The notes beneath the pieces were generated by a model. It saw only the letters and a program-made list of their open reading frames with translations, was not told the origin of the DNA and did not search any database. From assembly GCA_043821725.1 (NCBI GenBank), contig JBDRCM010000021.1, positions 1 through 14,832 on the forward strand: a stretch of 14,832 bases of DNA, written 5' to 3'. Both the position numbers and the translations under genes were made by a program. Shown here one piece after another: positions 13,356-14,832 of the stretch. How positions within the stretch are numbered: position 1 is the first letter of the stretch; each line of letters begins with the position of its first letter. This DNA comes from CAYHSR01 sp043821725. Lineage in GTDB: Bacteria > Patescibacteriota > Patescibacteriia > Magasanikbacterales > GWA2-37-8.

Positions 13356-14671
13356 TTACCCATATATCCTACTCACTCTAAACAGAAAGAACTTCTTATC
13401 TCTCACCCCTCTTACTATTGATCTAAATCCTTTGAGTTTGGCATTAAATGATTCAACCGAAGCATTGGTACTTCTATTAGTAAAGTAATTAAGAATAGTA
13501 CTTTCGTGATTTTTTAAATATTCCATTGTTGTTAAAAAAGAATCAAATTCTTTTTCTTCTACTTTTGTATACCACCGTTCAAGCATTAACTTTGCTTGTT
13601 CTTTTGTTTTAGAGCATTCGTAGAATGCTCTAAACATCATAGACAGGTGGTAGGCTTCTTGAAGTTGTGGAAACTCTTTAAAAAGAATAATCGATCTTTG
13701 GAGTTGATTGTTTGTCCATTTACTTTTTGGTTTAAAAAGAAGATAACGACTTCTGGCAAGAAGTTGTTTTTTGGTATGTGGTCGGTCGATACGGTATTTT
13801 CATTTCTCTGGCTATCTTAACTTGTTCATTTTCTTCTTTAATAGCTTTCCACCTTTCTATTATCCTCATTTCTTGAACAGCTTCACTGACTAGTTTTTGA
13901 ACATGGAATCTATCATTTACAATTTTGGCATTACAAAAAGACAGCCGGCAGGCTGTCTTCATACTATGACAAAAGTCCATTGTTATCTCTTTAACTTGAT
14001 TTCTTTGTTTTAACGATATTTTGTTTAAAACAGCTGATATATCACTGGCTTTGGTTCCTTCTATCATAGCCACCAACGAACCACGACCGCCCTTGGCGGT
14101 CTTGTTGGTAACTATGGTGTAAAGTTCACCATTGGATATTGAGGTTTCATCTATGGATAATTTCTCTCCAATATTATTCTCAAACAACAACCATTTATCC
14201 GAATGATTTTTTTGATTCCAATCGTGGTAATTAGATAGATGATCTTTGTATTGTTTTTCAAATTCTTTGATCGGGAGACGCTGAGACACGGCGATAGAAC
14301 TTAGTGAGACCGCTTGTTCGTCCGCCGTCTTCTTTTAAAAAATCGGCAAACTCTTGTTCAAGTTGGGTGCCGGGAAAAGATAGTTTGATGTCTCTTTTTA
14401 AATATTTATCACTACCTTCGATTTTCCAATACCTGCGACGAAAGGTAAGTAATGTTCGTCTACCACGAAGGGGAAAGTCGGTGATGGTGATATCGTGAAA
14501 TTTAACTGCTTTAATTTTTTTATCTTTTTGTTCGGGTGGTATATCTGGTGATATGTTTTCTTCTAGAGTGATATATACATTATCTTCGTCTGTCTTAGTT
14601 TTAATGACTTTAAACCATTCTAAAGTATTCTTTGGGAAGAATACTTCTAAAATTGATTGATCTATTTCCAT
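13356..14671 (-). pseudogene. ISAon1/ISL3-like DDE transposase, split by two frameshifts
   Basis: Three consecutive frames together give one full-length transposase. Segment 1 (14671 to about 14333) has the N-terminal domain: EVFFPKNTLEWFKV, ITITDFPLRGRR, RRYWKIEGSDKYLKRDIKLS. Segment 2 (about 14332 to 13773) has a helix-turn-helix-like SLSSIAVSQRLPIKEFEKQY, then QYKDHLSNYHDW, LSIDETSISNGELYT with the first catalytic Asp, ITMDFCHSM with the second, and NDRFHVQKL. Segment 3 (about 13766 to 13356) starts QLLARSRYLLFK and carries RSTNASVESFNAKLKGFR with the catalytic Glu, then FFLFRVSRIYG. Each junction needs one base fewer: A4 at 14336-14333 and A6 at 13772-13767. Some members of this group are described as separate N-terminal and catalytic ORFs, so the first break could be natural. 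The second lies inside the catalytic domain. I could not define the IS ends; nothing else is recognisable in the 137 bp between recJ and this gene. Confidence 0.8.
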
Positions 14672-14690
14672 TTATTAATGTTAATAAACA

Positions 14691-14713
14691 ACCCTGTGCC
14701 AAGAGCACAGGGT
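14691..14713. repeat. Perfect 9-bp hairpin with CAAGA loop
   Basis: ACCCTGTGC (14691-14699), loop CAAGA, GCACAGGGT (14705-14713). It lies 20 bp upstream of the transposase start, just outside or at the edge of the IS. The loop is identical to that of the hairpin at 14745-14769 although the stems differ, as in REP-like palindrome families. Confidence 0.7.
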
Positions 14714-14744
14714 ATCAGGTCAAAAGGCATAATGTCTGCGACTC

Positions 14745-14769
14745 TACCCCGTGGCAAGACCACGGGGTA
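14745..14769. repeat. Perfect 10-bp hairpin with CAAGA loop
   Basis: TACCCCGTGG (14745-14754), loop CAAGA, CCACGGGGTA (14760-14769), followed by TTTTACC. Stem symmetry is perfect and the loop is shared with the preceding hairpin. The short T run might give weak plus-strand termination. The pairing with the neighbouring hairpins argues more for a REP-like repeat. Confidence 0.7.
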
Positions 14770-14788
14770 TTTTACCTGCGCTCGCTCG

Positions 14789-14812
14789 GAAATGAAAACA
14801 AGTTTTCATTTC
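14789..14812. repeat. Perfect 11-bp AT-rich hairpin bracketed by TCGCTCGG / TCGCTTGG
   Basis: GAAATGAAAAC (14789-14799), two central bases, GTTTTCATTTC (14802-14812). It is flanked on the left by GCGCTCGCTCGG (14778-14789) and on the right by the similar CACTTCGCTTGG (14816-14827). The array appears to continue past the right edge. No coding frame is evident in 14672-14832. Confidence 0.65.
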
Positions 14813-14832
14813 TCTCACTTCGCTTGGTAATA

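Noticed and set aside
13938..13959. 9-bp inverted repeat AAGACAGCC/GGCTGTCTT
   Set aside because: It lies inside conserved transposase coding sequence, has no T-tract and no partner elsewhere, so it is probably incidental.
14081..14105. GC-rich inverted repeat GACCGCC/GGCGGTC
   Set aside because: It is within the conserved TNKTAKGGRG-coding stretch of the transposase and is explained by codon content.
14333..14339. Canonical -1 slippery heptamer T-TTA-AAA in the transposase
   Set aside because: It is in the right frame for -1 slippage, but the -1 frame reaches a TAA after ten codons. The catalytic segment is in the +1 frame.

Overview
The window looks like part of a small-genome, AT-rich bacterium of the Candidate Phyla Radiation (Patescibacteria, most like a Parcubacteria-type lineage). 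This is an inference from gene style: compact SD-less gene starts, short versions of core proteins, giant coiled-coil ORFs and small single-pass proteins. The standard code applies, since TGA ends lepA. Nothing here fixes the taxon more closely. No tRNA, rRNA or CRISPR array is visible.

Layout. Everything from 1 to 6939 reads on the minus strand and everything from 7049 to 13218 reads on the plus strand, diverging from a 109-bp intergenic region with back-to-back promoters. Minus-strand block, in transcription order: (i) a beta-CASP metallo-beta-lactamase RNA nuclease (6939-5560), followed by two tandem copies of a 37-bp terminator; (ii) a short division operon mraZ-rsmH-ftsL-like (5222-3487), driven by a strong promoter overlapped by five MraZ-type boxes at 10-bp period, flanked by two perfect DnaA boxes, and closed by a terminator; (iii) a second operon starting from a promoter inside that terminator, encoding a 117-aa acidic protein, a 66-aa coiled-coil protein and a giant, very AT-rich coiled-coil protein (at least 929 aa) that runs off the left edge and carries a three-fold degenerate internal repeat. 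No member of operon (iii) has a recognised function. It is the least explained system in the window.

Plus-strand block: a membrane-anchored protein of unknown function, the lipid II flippase MurJ, the ribosome-associated GTPase LepA (EF4), a probable 31-aa single-pass membrane peptide, a 53-bp imperfect palindrome with an ATTA flank on both sides (MITE-like), and the exonuclease RecJ. MraZ, RsmH, FtsL and MurJ tie the region to cell division and wall synthesis. LepA, RecJ and the nuclease are housekeeping genes.

Right edge: a full-length but twice-frameshifted ISAon1/ISL3-like transposase (14671-13356, minus), then a cluster of three perfect hairpins (14691-14812), two with the same CAAGA loop, which look like a REP-like palindromic repeat array continuing beyond the window.
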